A stretch of 7,351 nucleotides of DNA from an uncultured Erysipelotrichaceae bacterium (GTDB lineage: Bacteria; Bacillota_I; Bacilli_A; RF39; UBA660), in contig CADBRL010000106.1 in NCBI GenBank assembly GCA_902797105.1, forward strand, positions 1 through 7,351. The letters are read 5' to 3'. The first letter of the stretch is position 1, and each line of letters begins with the position of its first letter. Below, piece after piece: positions 1-6,615 of the stretch. A program made the position numbers and the translations under genes. The notes under the pieces were generated by a model. That model was not told where the DNA came from, made no database searches, and worked only from the letters and a program-made list of their open reading frames with translations.

Positions 1-2572
1 TATCTCTTACTTCACGGGTTTTTTCACCAAAAATTGCATGTAACAATTTTTCTTCACTAGTTAACTCTTGTACCCCTTTTGGAGTTACTTTACCAACTAG
101 AATATCACCATCTCTAACTTCAGTACCAATTCTAACAATACCATGTTTATCTAGGTTCTTACGAGCATCTTCCCCAACATTTGGAATATCTCTTGTAATT
201 TCTTCTGGTCCTAATTTAGTATCACGACAATCAATATCGTAATGAGATATATGTAGTGATGTATAAACATCATCTTTCACTAATCTTTCATTTAATATAA
301 CAGCATCTTCGTAGTTATAACCTTCAAATGTCATGAATGCAACAGTTAAGTTTTTACCAAGTGCTAGTTCACCCATATCAGTAGATGGACCATCAGCAAT
401 AACTTGACCACGTTTAATATCATCCCCAGCTTTGACAATTGGATGATGGTTAATACAACTTGATGCATTACTTCTTTCATAGTTTGCTAAATGATATGTA
501 TCTTTACCACCAGCAGTTTTAACTATAATTTTTAAGCCATCAGCATATTCAACTACACCATCTGCTTTAGCAACAATAGTTGAACCTGAATCTCTTGCTG
601 CAATACATTCAACACCAGTACCAACAATTGGAGCTTCACAAGTAAGTAGTGGAACTGCTTGACGTTGCATGTTAGCACCCATTAGAGTTCTGTGAGCATC
701 ATCGAATTCCAAAAATGGAATACAACTTGTTGTAATTGCAACAACTTGACTTGGAGCAACATCGACATAATCGATTTTTTCACGTTTTACATAAATAGTA
801 TCTCCATTAAAACGAGCTACTACTTCATCATCTATAATTCTATCATTATCATCAAGTTTTACAGCTGCTTGACTAATTGCATGACCTTTTTCTTCATCAG
901 CAGTTAAATAAACTACTTCATCAGTAACAACACCATTAACAACTTTATGATATGGAGTCATTATAAATCCATAATCATTAATCTTAGCATAACCTGCAAG
1001 TGATGTAATAAGACCGATATTTTGTCCTTCTGGTGATTCAATTGGACAAATACGACCATAGTGTGATGCATTAACGTCACGAACATCCATACCAGCACGT
1101 TCACGAGAAAGACCTCCAGGTCCTAAACTTGATAAACGTCTTTTATCAGTAAGTTCTGCTATTGGGTTAATTTGATCCATGAATTTTGACAATTGTGAAG
1201 AACCAAAGAATTCTTTTAATGCAGCTGTAACTGGTCTAATATTAATTAATGTTTTAGGTGTTACAGTATCTAATTCTTGAGTAGTCATTCTTTCACGAAT
1301 AACTCTTTCCATTCTAGCCATACCAATTCTAAATTGATTTTGAATAAGTTCACCAACTTGACGAACACGACGATTTCCTAAGTTATCAATTTCATCATCA
1401 GAACCAATATTTTCATGTAAACCAATATAGTAACTTAAAGATGCATAAACATCTGGAATAGTTAAACGTTTAGTATCAATGCTTTGATCTACACCAATAA
1501 TATTGATTGTTTTCTTTTCATCCATTGGATCTACAACTTTAACAACTTGAACAGTTTTATAATCATCTAGTTCTTCATTAATTAAAATATCTTTAACATT
1601 TAAACCATTTGCAAAATAAGGTTTTAATTCTTCTAATAATTCTTTTGTTAAAACATCACCAGCTTTAGCAAGTGTCTTTTTACCATCAATTAAACTTTCA
1701 GCAAGTGTTAATCCTTCAAGTCTATCCATTACATTTAATTTTTTATTAAATTTATAACGTCCAACTTTAGCTAAATCATAACGGAATCTATCAAAGAATC
1801 TTGTAATTAATTGGTTCTTTGATGAATCAAGTGTTGCTGGTTCTCCAGGTCTTAACTTTTCATAAATTTCAAGTAAAGCTTCATCAGTATTATTAGTTGA
1901 ATCTTTTTCTAATGTATTTTTAATGAAGTCATTATCACCAAATACACTTATAATATCTTCATCACTAGATAAACCTAAAGCTCTTAAGAATGTTGTAACA
2001 GTAACCTTTCTAGTTCTATCAATTCTAACATATAAAACATCTCTAGCATCTGTTTCATATTCTAGCCAAGTACCTTTGTTAGGAATTAGTTCACCACTAA
2101 TAATATGTCTTCCATTTTTATCTATTTCTTTTTTGAAATATACACTTGGACTACGAACTAATTGTGATACAATTACACGTTCTGCTCCATTTATGATAAA
2201 TGTTCCAGCATCTGTCATAAGTGGCATGTCTCCTAAAAAGATTGTTTGTTCTTTTACTTCACCAGTTTCATGAATAAAAAGACGTGCTTCAACCTTTAAT
2301 GGAGCGGCATAATTTACCATTCTTTCTTTTGCTTCTTTGATTGAATATCTTGGTTCATCAAAATAATAATCACCAAATTCTAGTGAAATATTACCAGTAA
2401 AGCTTTCAACTGGGAATAAGTCATCAAATATTTCTTTAATACCTGTTTCTAGAAATTCTTTGTATGATTTCTTTTGAATTTCCAATAAATCATTCAACTC
2501 TAAAACGTTTTTCGTCTTCGAAAAACTTCTTCTTTCACGATAGTCACCAAATTTTTTAACTTTATAAGCCAC
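1..2572 (-). CDS. rpoB: DNA-directed RNA polymerase subunit beta, N-terminal 857 residues (3' end outside window)
   Basis: This is the beta subunit of the core RNA polymerase, which forms half of the active-site cleft and the rifampicin pocket. The frame is open from a GTG at 2572 to the window edge. The translation begins [19 protein letters not shown] and continues through recognisable beta blocks: [20 protein letters not shown], the rifampicin region ([14 protein letters not shown] near residues 457-470, then [15 protein letters not shown]), [10 protein letters not shown], and [17 protein letters not shown] at the edge, just before the flap region. Typical Bacillota RpoB is about 1,200 residues, so roughly the last quarter is missing. 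The GTG start is supported by a ribosome binding site (GGGGTGAT) and by family alignment; an upstream ATG in another frame meets a stop almost at once. Two rifampicin-contact residues differ from the usual ones: K463 where Q is normal and D476 where H is normal. rpoC is expected next, outside the window. The identity is certain. Confidence 0.98.
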   Translation of the reverse strand, partial: MAYKVKKFGDYRERRSFSKTKNVLELNDLLEIQKKSYKEFLETGIKEIFDDLFPVESFTGNISLEFGDYYFDEPRYSIKEAKERMVNYAAPLKVEARLFIHETGEVKEQTIFLGDMPLMTDAGTFIINGAERVIVSQLVRSPSVYFKKEIDKNGRHIISGELIPNKGTWLEYETDARDVLYVRIDRTRKVTVTTFLRALGLSSDEDIISVFGDNDFIKNTLEKDSTNNTDEALLEIYEKLRPGEPATLDSSKNQLITRFFDRFRYDLAKVGRYKFNKKLNVMDRLEGLTLAESLIDGKKTLAKAGDVLTKELLEELKPYFANGLNVKDILINEELDDYKTVQVVKVVDPMDEKKTINIIGVDQSIDTKRLTIPDVYASLSYYIGLHENIGSDDEIDNLGNRRVRQVGELIQNQFRIGMARMERVIRERMTTQELDTVTPKTLINIRPVTAALKEFFGSSQLSKFMDQINPIAELTDKRRLSSLGPGGLSRERAGMDVRDVNASHYGRICPIESPEGQNIGLITSLAGYAKINDYGFIMTPYHKVVNGVVTDEVVYLTADEEKGHAISQAAVKLDDNDRIIDDEVVARFNGDTIYVKREKIDYVDVAPSQVVAITTSCIPFLEFDDAHRTLMGANMQRQAVPLLTCEAPIVGTGVECIAARDSGSTIVAKADGVVEYADGLKIIVKTAGGKDTYHLANYERSNASSCINHHPIVKAGDDIKRGQVIADGPSTDMGELALGKNLTVAFMTFEGYNYEDAVILNERLVKDDVYTSLHISHYDIDCRDTKLGPEEITRDIPNVGEDARKNLDKHGIVRIGTEVRDGDILVGKVTPKGVQELTSEEKLLHAIFGEKTREVRD

Positions 2573-2575
2573 GAT

Positions 2576-2583
2576 ATCACCCC
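2576..2583 (-). promoter_or_regulatory. Ribosome binding site of rpoB
   Basis: GGGGTGAT lies three bases before the GTG codon at 2572 and matches the 3' part of the consensus AGGAGGTGAT. It decides the GTG start, because no in-frame ATG is suitably placed. Confidence 0.75.
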
Positions 2584-2652
2584 ATACACAATTTTTTAAG
2601 ACTATTTTTTTCTTCGTTTTTATTTAAAAAATAAATACGCCACCAATTTAAA

Positions 2653-2681
2653 ATTGTAAAGCTAAAATGTTAATTTGTCAA
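2653..2681 (-). promoter_or_regulatory. Strong sigma-A-type promoter for rpoB
   Basis: On the minus strand a perfect -35 box TTGACA (2681-2676) is separated by exactly 17 bases from a -10 box TACAAT (2658-2653, 5 of 6 matches). Transcription would start near 2646, giving a leader of about 74 bases before the rpoB GTG. The -35 box contains the TGA stop codon of the upstream methyltransferase gene. rpoB should therefore be expressed both from here and by readthrough from the methyltransferase promoter. The leader also holds a weak all-A/T hairpin (2619-2635) to which I assign no function. The call rests on sequence match only. Confidence 0.75.
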
Positions 2682-3283
2682 TTAATTTTTGCTCTAAAAA
2701 CATAAAAACCTTTACTTTTTGCCAAAACTTCAACATTATAACACTCTTTTAAGAGTTTTTCAGTTGATTTAGCACCTTGGTCTTTATTTATGACAAACCA
2801 TAATTCGCCATTATCTAAAAGATGATTTTTAGCTCCTTTCAATATTTCTAACACAGTATTTTTACCTGCCCTAATCGGTGGATTAGTAATTATATATTCA
2901 TATTTATTTTTTACACATTCATAAGCATTACTCTCGTAAGCTTTCCCCTTTACTTCATTTAACTTGATATTTCTTTCACATAAATGAAGTGCTCTTTTAT
3001 TTATATCAACTAATTCTATGTTTATATTTAATATCTTACCTGCAACGATTCCTAAAAAACCATAACCACACCCAACATCCAAAAGTGTACTCTGTTTTGC
3101 TACTTCTTTATGATTTTCTATAAATGTTTCAACTAATAACTTTGATGCATAATCTATTTTATTTTTAGCAAAAACGCCATTGTCACTAAAAAACTCAAAT
3201 GGTGTATTTTTATAACTATATGTGAGTGTTCTTATCTCACTTTTTAAATTTGTATTATTTGTAAAATAATGTTCCAAAGGCAT
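2678..3283 (-). CDS. Class I SAM-dependent methyltransferase, RsmC/YbxB-like (probable 16S rRNA guanine-N2 methyltransferase)
   Basis: This 201-residue protein is predicted to be cytoplasmic and to methylate a guanine base in 16S rRNA with S-adenosylmethionine, as RsmC-family enzymes do. Visible motifs are the SAM-binding motif I DVGCGYGFLG (D69 to G78), an acidic residue ending the next strand (D93 in ELVDINKRA), and the catalytic NPPIRAGK block (N134-K141), which is the NPP(F/I) signature of N-methyltransferases in this group. The N-terminus (EHYF, then FSDNGVFAKNKIDY near 32-45) resembles Bacillus YbxB, and the length is normal for the short Bacillota form. ybxB likewise sits directly before rpoB in Bacillus, which supports the assignment. 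The ATG at 3283 is preceded by AAGGGG at close spacing. Its own promoter lies at 3309-3338. The family is sure; the exact target base is inferred from homologues. Confidence 0.88.
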   Translation of the reverse strand: MPLEHYFTNNTNLKSEIRTLTYSYKNTPFEFFSDNGVFAKNKIDYASKLLVETFIENHKEVAKQSTLLDVGCGYGFLGIVAGKILNINIELVDINKRALHLCERNIKLNEVKGKAYESNAYECVKNKYEYIITNPPIRAGKNTVLEILKGAKNHLLDNGELWFVINKDQGAKSTEKLLKECYNVEVLAKSKGFYVFRAKIN

Positions 3284-3308
3284 TATCCCCTTTTCTCGCT
3301 ATAAAATT

Positions 3309-3338
3309 ATTATACAATAAAAACTTGCACTTAGTCAA
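3309..3338 (-). promoter_or_regulatory. Promoter for the methyltransferase (and rpoB by readthrough)
   Basis: On the minus strand a -35 box TTGACT (3338-3333, 5 of 6 matches) and a perfect -10 box TATAAT (3314-3309) are separated by 18 bases. The predicted start near 3302 leaves a leader of about 19 bases. The -35 box falls in the loop of the preceding gene's terminator hairpin, so the two signals are interleaved. Confidence 0.7.
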
Positions 3339-3357
3339 TTGTTTTTGTGCAAGTTTT
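3319..3357 (-). terminator. Intrinsic terminator of the membrane protein gene
   Basis: A perfect 11-bp stem (AAAACTTGCAC at 3320-3330 pairing with GTGCAAGTTTT at 3347-3357) with a 16-base loop follows the stop codon at 3377 by about 20 bases. On the minus strand the stem is followed by five T residues and a further T-rich stretch. The loop is longer than usual, so efficiency is uncertain. Confidence 0.7.
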
Positions 3358-3376
3358 ATTAAAAATTCTTAGCCAC

Positions 3377-4420
3377 TTAATCTAGTTTTAAATTACATAT
3401 ATCACTATCAATTTTATTTTTGGAATTTACAATAATTTTTTTATTATTTGTACATTCTACTAAATTAAACTTTTCTAACTTATATTTTTTAGCTACTTCT
3501 ACATCTTCAGCATCTTTTAAAACTTCAAATTCCGCATTCTTAACAAGTTTTTCTAAATCAAATCTTCCATCTGTAAGTAAATAGCTAAGTTCATAAATGT
3601 TATCTCCATCATACTTAACGTTTACACTAGTAATTCCATAATAGTAATAATTTTGTTCTTTTACCAAATTACTAATTTTATTATCATCGTTGGTTATTAT
3701 TTCAAAACTGTATGTATTATATATGTTACTTGCCACTAATTTAGTATTTGTTAATATAATTTTACCATTTTTATATTCGGACACTTTACCATAAACATCA
3801 ATATAATCATAAATTCTATATTTACTTAGGTTTTCATCAGTATTTACAACAAGTATATTATCTAAATTAAAATTAACGTAACCATTTAACATATCATCAC
3901 TTCTGGTAAATGAAGCAAGTTCTATATTTTCATTACCGGTAATTTTACTTATTTTACCATAAATATGTACAAATTTATGATGATACTTTTTAAAAGACTC
4001 TTCGGCATCTTGCATAAAGCCATTTATATTAATTGGATCAAGATAATCATTGCTACACACATAATTTTTAGTATAGCCATAATCTAAAGTTAATTCTCCA
4101 TTACAATCAAATACTCTATAAAAGAAACTATTATAAGTTTTAACTTTTTCACTACTTTTAATGGCATAACTAAATACTGGTACTCTTTTAAGTGTATAAA
4201 ATAACAATGTATCAATTCCATAACTAAACACAAGCATAATGAGAGGCACTAAAATAATATAGAATATATTTCTTTTCTTTTTTAAACAAAGGCTAACAGT
4301 TATTAAAATAATACCTAACATTAAACTAATTATTCTAAAAATAGAATAAATATTAATTAAAAATGGTACAATCATTAAAGTTAATCCCAATCCTAATAAT
4401 ACAATAAGTCTTTTTTTCAT
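3377..4420 (-). CDS. Membrane-anchored protein of unknown function with two OB-like repeats
   Basis: I do not recognise this 347-residue protein by name. The first 80 residues are very hydrophobic and hold about three membrane segments (roughly 5-25, 27-46 and 52-75), with a basic KKKR stretch at 47-50 between the second and third. The remaining 265 or so residues are soluble; by the positive-inside rule the short KKKR loop is cytoplasmic and this domain probably faces outside. Two related short blocks, HIYGKISKITGNENIELASF (152-171) and DVYGKVSEYKNGKIILTNTK (208-227), look like strand-rich repeats of the tRNA_anti/OB type. Two cysteines (C106 and C122) lie just after the membrane region in FFYRVFDCNG and KNYVCSND and could form a disulfide. 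The ATG at 4420 follows GAGGCG by five bases. A promoter box lies upstream and a terminator downstream, so it is probably transcribed alone. That it is a real gene is likely; its function is unknown. Confidence 0.85.
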   Translation of the reverse strand: MKKRLIVLLGLGLTLMIVPFLINIYSIFRIISLMLGIILITVSLCLKKKRNIFYIILVPLIMLVFSYGIDTLLFYTLKRVPVFSYAIKSSEKVKTYNSFFYRVFDCNGELTLDYGYTKNYVCSNDYLDPININGFMQDAEESFKKYHHKFVHIYGKISKITGNENIELASFTRSDDMLNGYVNFNLDNILVVNTDENLSKYRIYDYIDVYGKVSEYKNGKIILTNTKLVASNIYNTYSFEIITNDDNKISNLVKEQNYYYYGITSVNVKYDGDNIYELSYLLTDGRFDLEKLVKNAEFEVLKDAEDVEVAKKYKLEKFNLVECTNNKKIIVNSKNKIDSDICNLKLD

Positions 4421-4443
4421 TTTAACGCCTCGTTTCTACTTAT

Positions 4444-4449
4444 ATTATA
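4444..4449 (-). promoter_or_regulatory. -10 box for the membrane protein gene
   Basis: A perfect TATAAT on the minus strand lies 24 bases before the ATG at 4420, predicting a start near 4437 and a very short leader. No good -35 box is visible: the expected place is occupied by the T-tract of the HU terminator. It is therefore either a -35-poor promoter or a chance match in AT-rich DNA. Confidence 0.5.
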
Positions 4450-4464
4450 CCCTAATTTAGACAG

Positions 4465-4492
4465 AAAAAAAAGTTGAATTTAATCAACTTTT
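4465..4492 (-). terminator. Intrinsic terminator of the HU gene
   Basis: A perfect 9-bp stem (AAAAGTTGA pairing with TCAACTTTT, 4484-4492 and 4469-4477) with a 6-base loop lies about 10 bases after the HU stop codon. On the minus strand it runs into eight consecutive T residues (4472-4465). The stem is A/T-rich but the layout is classical. Confidence 0.85.
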
Positions 4493-4502
4493 CACTTTTT
4501 TA

Positions 4503-4775
4503 CTAATTTAAAGCGTCTTTTAATTTGCTTCCAGCTTTAAATGAAGCAACTGTCTTAGCAGGAATTTTGATAGTTTCTTTAGTAAGTGGGTTAATACCTT
4601 CTCTTGCAGCTCTTGTTTTAGCAGTGAATGTACCAAATCCAACTAAAGCAACCTTTCCATCTTTTTTTAATCCAGCAGTAATACCTGCGATTGTAGCATC
4701 AAGTGCACGAGCAGCATCAGCTTTAGAAAGTCCAGCTTCTTTTGCAATTAATTCTACTAATTCTGTTTTAGACAT
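4503..4775 (-). CDS. hup: DNA-binding protein HU
   Basis: HU is a small basic protein that dimerises, bends DNA without sequence specificity, compacts the nucleoid and assists replication, recombination and repair. The 90-residue product starts MSKTELVELIAKEAGLSKAD and contains the family signature from GFGTFTAK through REGINPLTKETI, with the intercalating proline in GINPLTKE, then the usual C-terminal FKAGSKLKDALN. The length is exactly that of bacterial HU. I chose the ATG at 4775, not the in-frame ATG at 4817. GGGAGGT lies seven bases before it, and the family begins here; the longer start would add 14 residues with no homologous counterpart. The gene follows the ligase after 151 bases and ends in its own terminator. 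HU usually acts in DNA repair as an architectural factor, but its nearness to ku and the ligase may be incidental. Confidence 0.96.
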   Translation of the reverse strand: MSKTELVELIAKEAGLSKADAARALDATIAGITAGLKKDGKVALVGFGTFTAKTRAAREGINPLTKETIKIPAKTVASFKAGSKLKDALN

Positions 4776-4926
4776 AATTATTACCTCCCAATTATCTAAA
4801 ATATTTCGTAGGAACATTGTCCTTACATATTAAGACTACCAAAAAATCTAAGTAAAATCAATAACAAATTGCAATATTTTTCATATTTTGGCTAATTTTT
4901 CCTAGATTTTACAAGATTTTGACAAT
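4776..4926. other. Ligase-HU intergenic region, no confident signal
   Basis: This AT-rich spacer should hold the HU promoter and the end of the ku-ligase transcript. On the minus strand the best pair I see is TTGCAA, 18 bases, TAGATT (4 of 6 matches each), which is too weak to claim. No hairpin with a T-tract is present after the ligase, so readthrough into HU is possible. A short imperfect hairpin around GGACAATGTTCC sits in the presumed HU leader. Confidence 0.4.
4783..4789 (-). promoter_or_regulatory. Ribosome binding site of HU
   Basis: GGGAGGT, followed by seven bases and then ATG at 4775, is the strongest ribosome binding site in the window. It fixes the HU start at 4775 and rules out the upstream in-frame ATG at 4817. 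Confidence 0.85.
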
Positions 4927-5802
4927 TTAAGGTACAAAAGGCTGTCTTAAAGACCCATTATTAGTTCTTTCTAAATACTGTACTTCGCATTTAATTTCAG
5001 GTTTTATATACGCAATATCTTTCTCTTTTATTTCTAAAATTGGCTTAATATTTTTCATATTCATTATTTTATTTGCAAGACTTCTTTTCTTACCCAGACT
5101 TACTTTTCCCACATATTTTAGTTTTCCTTTTAAACGCTCACCCAAAAGCAAACTTATCACATAACTATTTTCTTTATTTATATAACCTAAAACCACAAAC
5201 TCTCCTTTTTGATAGTTTTTTATCTTAAGCCAGTCTTCACTTCTTTCATTTATTTGATATTTACTATTTATTTTCTTAGCAACTATCCCTTCCATATTCA
5301 TTTTCTTAACAATATTAAATAATTTTTTACCATCTTTTTTAACATACTTACTTTTTATAAATATATCATTGTCTTCATACTTTTCTAATATTTCTTTTCT
5401 TTCTTCAAGACTTAAATTTATTAATAGAGTACCATCATACAAAATATCAAAACAAACAAACACTACTGGATTAGTTTTACTTAAATAATCAATAGTTTTC
5501 TTATTTTTTAAATGTATTCTTTTTTGAAGTTTTGAAAAAGATACATTACCATTTTCAAACATTATTATTTCTCCATCAAAAATAACATCTTCCTTGAAAT
5601 ATTTACTTAATACTTTAATTTCAGGAAACATTTCTGTTATATCAACACCATATCTATTTTTTACCACTACTTGACCATTATTTACAAAAACTAAGCTTCT
5701 TACTCCATCATATTTTATTTCATAAATATATTCATCATCATCAAAAGGTTTATTTACTTCACCAAGAAGCATCGGTGTAAACTTTTCATTTAAAAGACTC
5801 AT
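4927..5802 (-). CDS. ATP-dependent DNA ligase, LigD ligase-domain type (stand-alone, NHEJ)
   Basis: This 291-residue enzyme should seal nicks and double-strand breaks using ATP, partnered with Ku. The nucleotidyltransferase motifs are visible in order: motif I EIKYDGVR with adenylated lysine K30; NRYG near 49-52; motif III FDGEI (75-79); motif IIIa FDIL (118-121); motif IV EGIVAKK (171-177); and motif V WLKIK (191-195). An OB-fold domain follows, with IKPEIKCEVQYLERTNNG near the C-terminus. The LigD polymerase and phosphoesterase domains are absent. The protein stops at SLRQPFVP, where relatives I know usually continue into a GLRxDK-like motif VI; neither alternative frame downstream restores it. 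The ATG at 5802 follows AAGGAG by five bases and overlaps the ku stop codon in ATGA, so translation is probably coupled. It could be called ligD, but it lacks the other LigD domains, so I leave the symbol blank. Confidence 0.92.
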   Translation of the reverse strand: MSLLNEKFTPMLLGEVNKPFDDDEYIYEIKYDGVRSLVFVNNGQVVVKNRYGVDITEMFPEIKVLSKYFKEDVIFDGEIIMFENGNVSFSKLQKRIHLKNKKTIDYLSKTNPVVFVCFDILYDGTLLINLSLEERKEILEKYEDNDIFIKSKYVKKDGKKLFNIVKKMNMEGIVAKKINSKYQINERSEDWLKIKNYQKGEFVVLGYINKENSYVISLLLGERLKGKLKYVGKVSLGKKRSLANKIMNMKNIKPILEIKEKDIAYIKPEIKCEVQYLERTNNGSLRQPFVP

Positions 5803-6548
5803 TTTTTCTCCTTCAAGCTTTTTTCCAATGCTTTCATTAAATCATTAATTTGCTTCTTATTTGTACTTTTAGTTTTTGTAATCTTTTTACCATCTAATTT
5901 ATCATCAATAGCTTTCTTCAATGTTTCTTGATATTCGTCTTTATACTTATGAGGTTCAAAATCTCCATCCATACTCTCTATGAGTTTAACAGCTAAATCT
6001 AACTCTTTATTTGTTACTTTAACCTCCATATTTTTATCAGGTATTCTTACTTCTTCTTCAAAGTATAAAGTTGTAAGAATTATACCATTTTGTAAAGGTT
6101 TCAAGATTCCATAATAAAACTTAGGTCCAATTACTGTTTTAACTAAAGCTACTCTTTTAGTTTTCTTAAGTGCCTCATAAAATAAATTATAAGCTTTAGA
6201 TTTCTTTTCAGTATTTAAAAAATAACTTTTTTCAAAGTACCAAGGAGGTACACTTGTCTCTTTTATAAAAGAAATAACTTCAATTTCTTTATCTTTATCA
6301 GGTTTTAAATTATCAAGTTCTGTCTTACTAAATACTATATAATTATCTTTTTCAAACTGATAAGCTTTAACAATATCACTTTCTTTAACATCTTTTTTGC
6401 AATGAGGACAATATTTAACATACTTTATCCTTTGTAAACATTTTTTGTGTAACTGATTAAATGATGTATCATTATTTTTAATGATGGGATTTAGTAACAC
6501 AGGAATATTTACCAAAGCAAAAGAGATACTAGAATGTATATTTGGCAT
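5799..6548 (-). CDS. ku: Bacterial Ku protein (NHEJ DNA-end-binding factor)
   Basis: Bacterial Ku forms a homodimeric ring that binds DNA ends and recruits the LigD-type ligase. The product (249 residues from 6548) opens MPNIHSSISFALVNIPVLL, matching the family pattern SISFGLVNIPV, and continues with IKYVKYCPHC, KAYQFEKDNYIVF and YFEKSYFL. Near the C-terminus, DGDFEPHKYKDEYQETLKKA is the usual close of the Ku core, followed by a lysine-rich tail (KKITKTKSTNKKQ) of the kind that aids ligase and DNA contact. It is slightly short for the family (typically about 260-320). H34, C37, C47 and C50 could bind zinc. I prefer the ATG at 6548: GGTGAT lies four bases upstream and this length before SISF matches relatives. 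The in-frame ATG at 6560 would add MVMV. The gene overlaps the ligase by four bases. Confidence 0.94.
   Translation of the reverse strand: MPNIHSSISFALVNIPVLLNPIIKNNDTSFNQLHKKCLQRIKYVKYCPHCKKDVKESDIVKAYQFEKDNYIVFSKTELDNLKPDKDKEIEVISFIKETSVPPWYFEKSYFLNTEKKSKAYNLFYEALKKTKRVALVKTVIGPKFYYGILKPLQNGIILTTLYFEEEVRIPDKNMEVKVTNKELDLAVKLIESMDGDFEPHKYKDEYQETLKKAIDDKLDGKKITKTKSTNKKQINDLMKALEKSLKEKK
5808..5813 (-). promoter_or_regulatory. Ribosome binding site of the ligase, inside ku
   Basis: AAGGAG, five bases before the ligase ATG, lies within the last codons of ku. With the ATGA stop/start overlap it indicates translationally coupled, balanced production of Ku and ligase. Confidence 0.85.
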
Positions 6549-6576
6549 AACCATCACCATTTTTAGTATCTCTTTT
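6519..6576 (-). repeat. 13-bp perfect inverted repeat bracketing the ku start codon
   Basis: AAAAGAGATACTA at 6519-6531 is exactly complementary to TAGTATCTCTTTT at 6564-6576, with a 32-base loop. In the ku mRNA the 5' arm lies in the leader and the 3' arm is the codons for the conserved S-S-I-S-F residues. Both possible ATGs and the GGTGAT element fall inside the loop. It could be an RNA hairpin controlling ku translation, a protein operator, or an early transcription attenuator (four T residues follow the stem). The pairing is seen directly; the role is inferred. Confidence 0.6.
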
Positions 6577-6615
6577 TTTCTATGTTTTATGCAAAAGTTT
6601 TTATAAATTTCATTA

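Noticed and set aside
692..907. Plus-strand open frame of 71 codons
   Set aside because: It lies wholly antisense to rpoB, has low-complexity composition and no ribosome binding site; it is a shadow of the real gene.
1923..2273. Plus-strand open frame of 116 codons
   Set aside because: It is antisense to the conserved rpoB reading frame and its translation resembles no protein I know.
2619..2635. Hairpin of 7 bp with a 3-base loop in the rpoB leader
   Set aside because: All pairs are A:T in very AT-rich DNA, so it is weak and expected by chance; there is no sign of an attenuator or L10-type leader.
4776..4817. A 14-residue N-terminal extension of HU from the ATG at 4817
   Set aside because: HU proteins begin at the MSKTEL position, and the strong ribosome binding site lies inside the extension, pointing to 4775.
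4803..4829. Near-palindrome GGACAATGTTCC in the HU upstream region as an operator
   Set aside because: The two halves match imperfectly and no matching site is seen elsewhere in the window.
4525..4833. Plus-strand open frame of 102 codons
   Set aside because: It mirrors the HU gene on the opposite strand; its apparent hydrophobicity comes from reading HU codons in reverse.
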